A stretch of 47,051 nt of DNA. Source: Ectocarpus siliculosus (taxonomy: Eukaryota > Sar > Phaeophyceae > Ectocarpales > Ectocarpaceae). The first letter of the stretch is position 1; each line of letters opens with the position of its first letter. Location: positions 236,929 through 283,979 of the forward strand of contig FN648075.1 of NCBI GenBank assembly GCA_000310025.1. Reading direction: 5' to 3'. The notes under the pieces were generated by a model. The model saw nothing but the letters and a program-made list of their open reading frames with translations. It searched no databases and was not told the DNA's origin. The position numbers and the translations under genes are program-made. Shown one piece after another: positions 46,942 to 47,051 of this stretch.

Positions 46942-47051
46942 GGATTGAATTTGTATTAACATACTATGGGATTGAAGTTGTACTAACAATACTATGGGAT
47001 TGAATTTGTGTTAACGATACTATGGGATTGAAGTTGTACTAACAATACTAT
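46942..47051. repeat. 28 bp minisatellite in a p62 intron, running off the window
   Basis: Four copies of a unit GGATTGAA.TTGT..TAAC..TACTATG, beginning 16 bases after the exon 8 donor. Copies 1 and 3 share AATTTGTRTTAAC and copies 2 and 4 share AAGTTGTACTAAC, so the higher-order unit is a 56 bp dimer. The array continues past the window. Confidence 0.92.

Overview
The window is nuclear DNA of a eukaryote: eight protein genes, seven of them split by introns with GT-AG ends, mostly 300-1700 bases long, with large intergenic gaps, many microsatellites and GC-rich Ala/Gly codon runs. A cytochrome oxidase subunit, a TFIIH subunit and a selenocysteine elongation factor, together with this intron-rich layout, suggest a stramenopile alga, and a brown alga (Ectocarpus-like) is my best guess. 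That is inference from style, not from a marker gene.

Layout. 1-4742: a short single-exon mitochondrial COX5B-like gene (+), then 3.4 kb without a recognisable gene. 4743-15189: two tandem minus-strand genes for AAAP/SLC38-type amino acid transporters, clear duplicates whose coding exons after exon 1 have exactly the same lengths, except that one copy carries an extra intron. 15437-18359: a small basic UPF0390-type protein (+), divergent from the second transporter. Its first intron holds a near-spacerless foldback element of about 500 bp, and its second holds an antisense membrane-protein-like remnant. 20751-26109: a TLC-type (ATP/ADP translocase family) transporter in eight exons (+). 28226-33780: the selenocysteine-specific elongation factor eEFSec in ten exons (+). 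34632-39983: a SET-domain, Rubisco-LSMT-like protein methyltransferase in seven exons (-), with a tRNA-derived SINE-like sequence in its first intron. 40329 to beyond the right edge: the TFIIH core subunit p62/Tfb1 (+), divergent from the SET gene; at least eight exons lie in the window and the 3' end is missing.

The exon models were built by hand. Every junction was checked for GT/AG and reading phase, and every complete model adds up to a whole number of codons. The genes are mostly unrelated housekeeping functions (respiration, amino acid and nucleotide transport, selenoprotein synthesis, protein methylation, transcription/repair), so the window is not an operon-like system. The most interesting points are the cysteine-free COX5B, the intron difference between the tandem transporters, the foldback element, the enlarged eEFSec and the SINE-like dimer.
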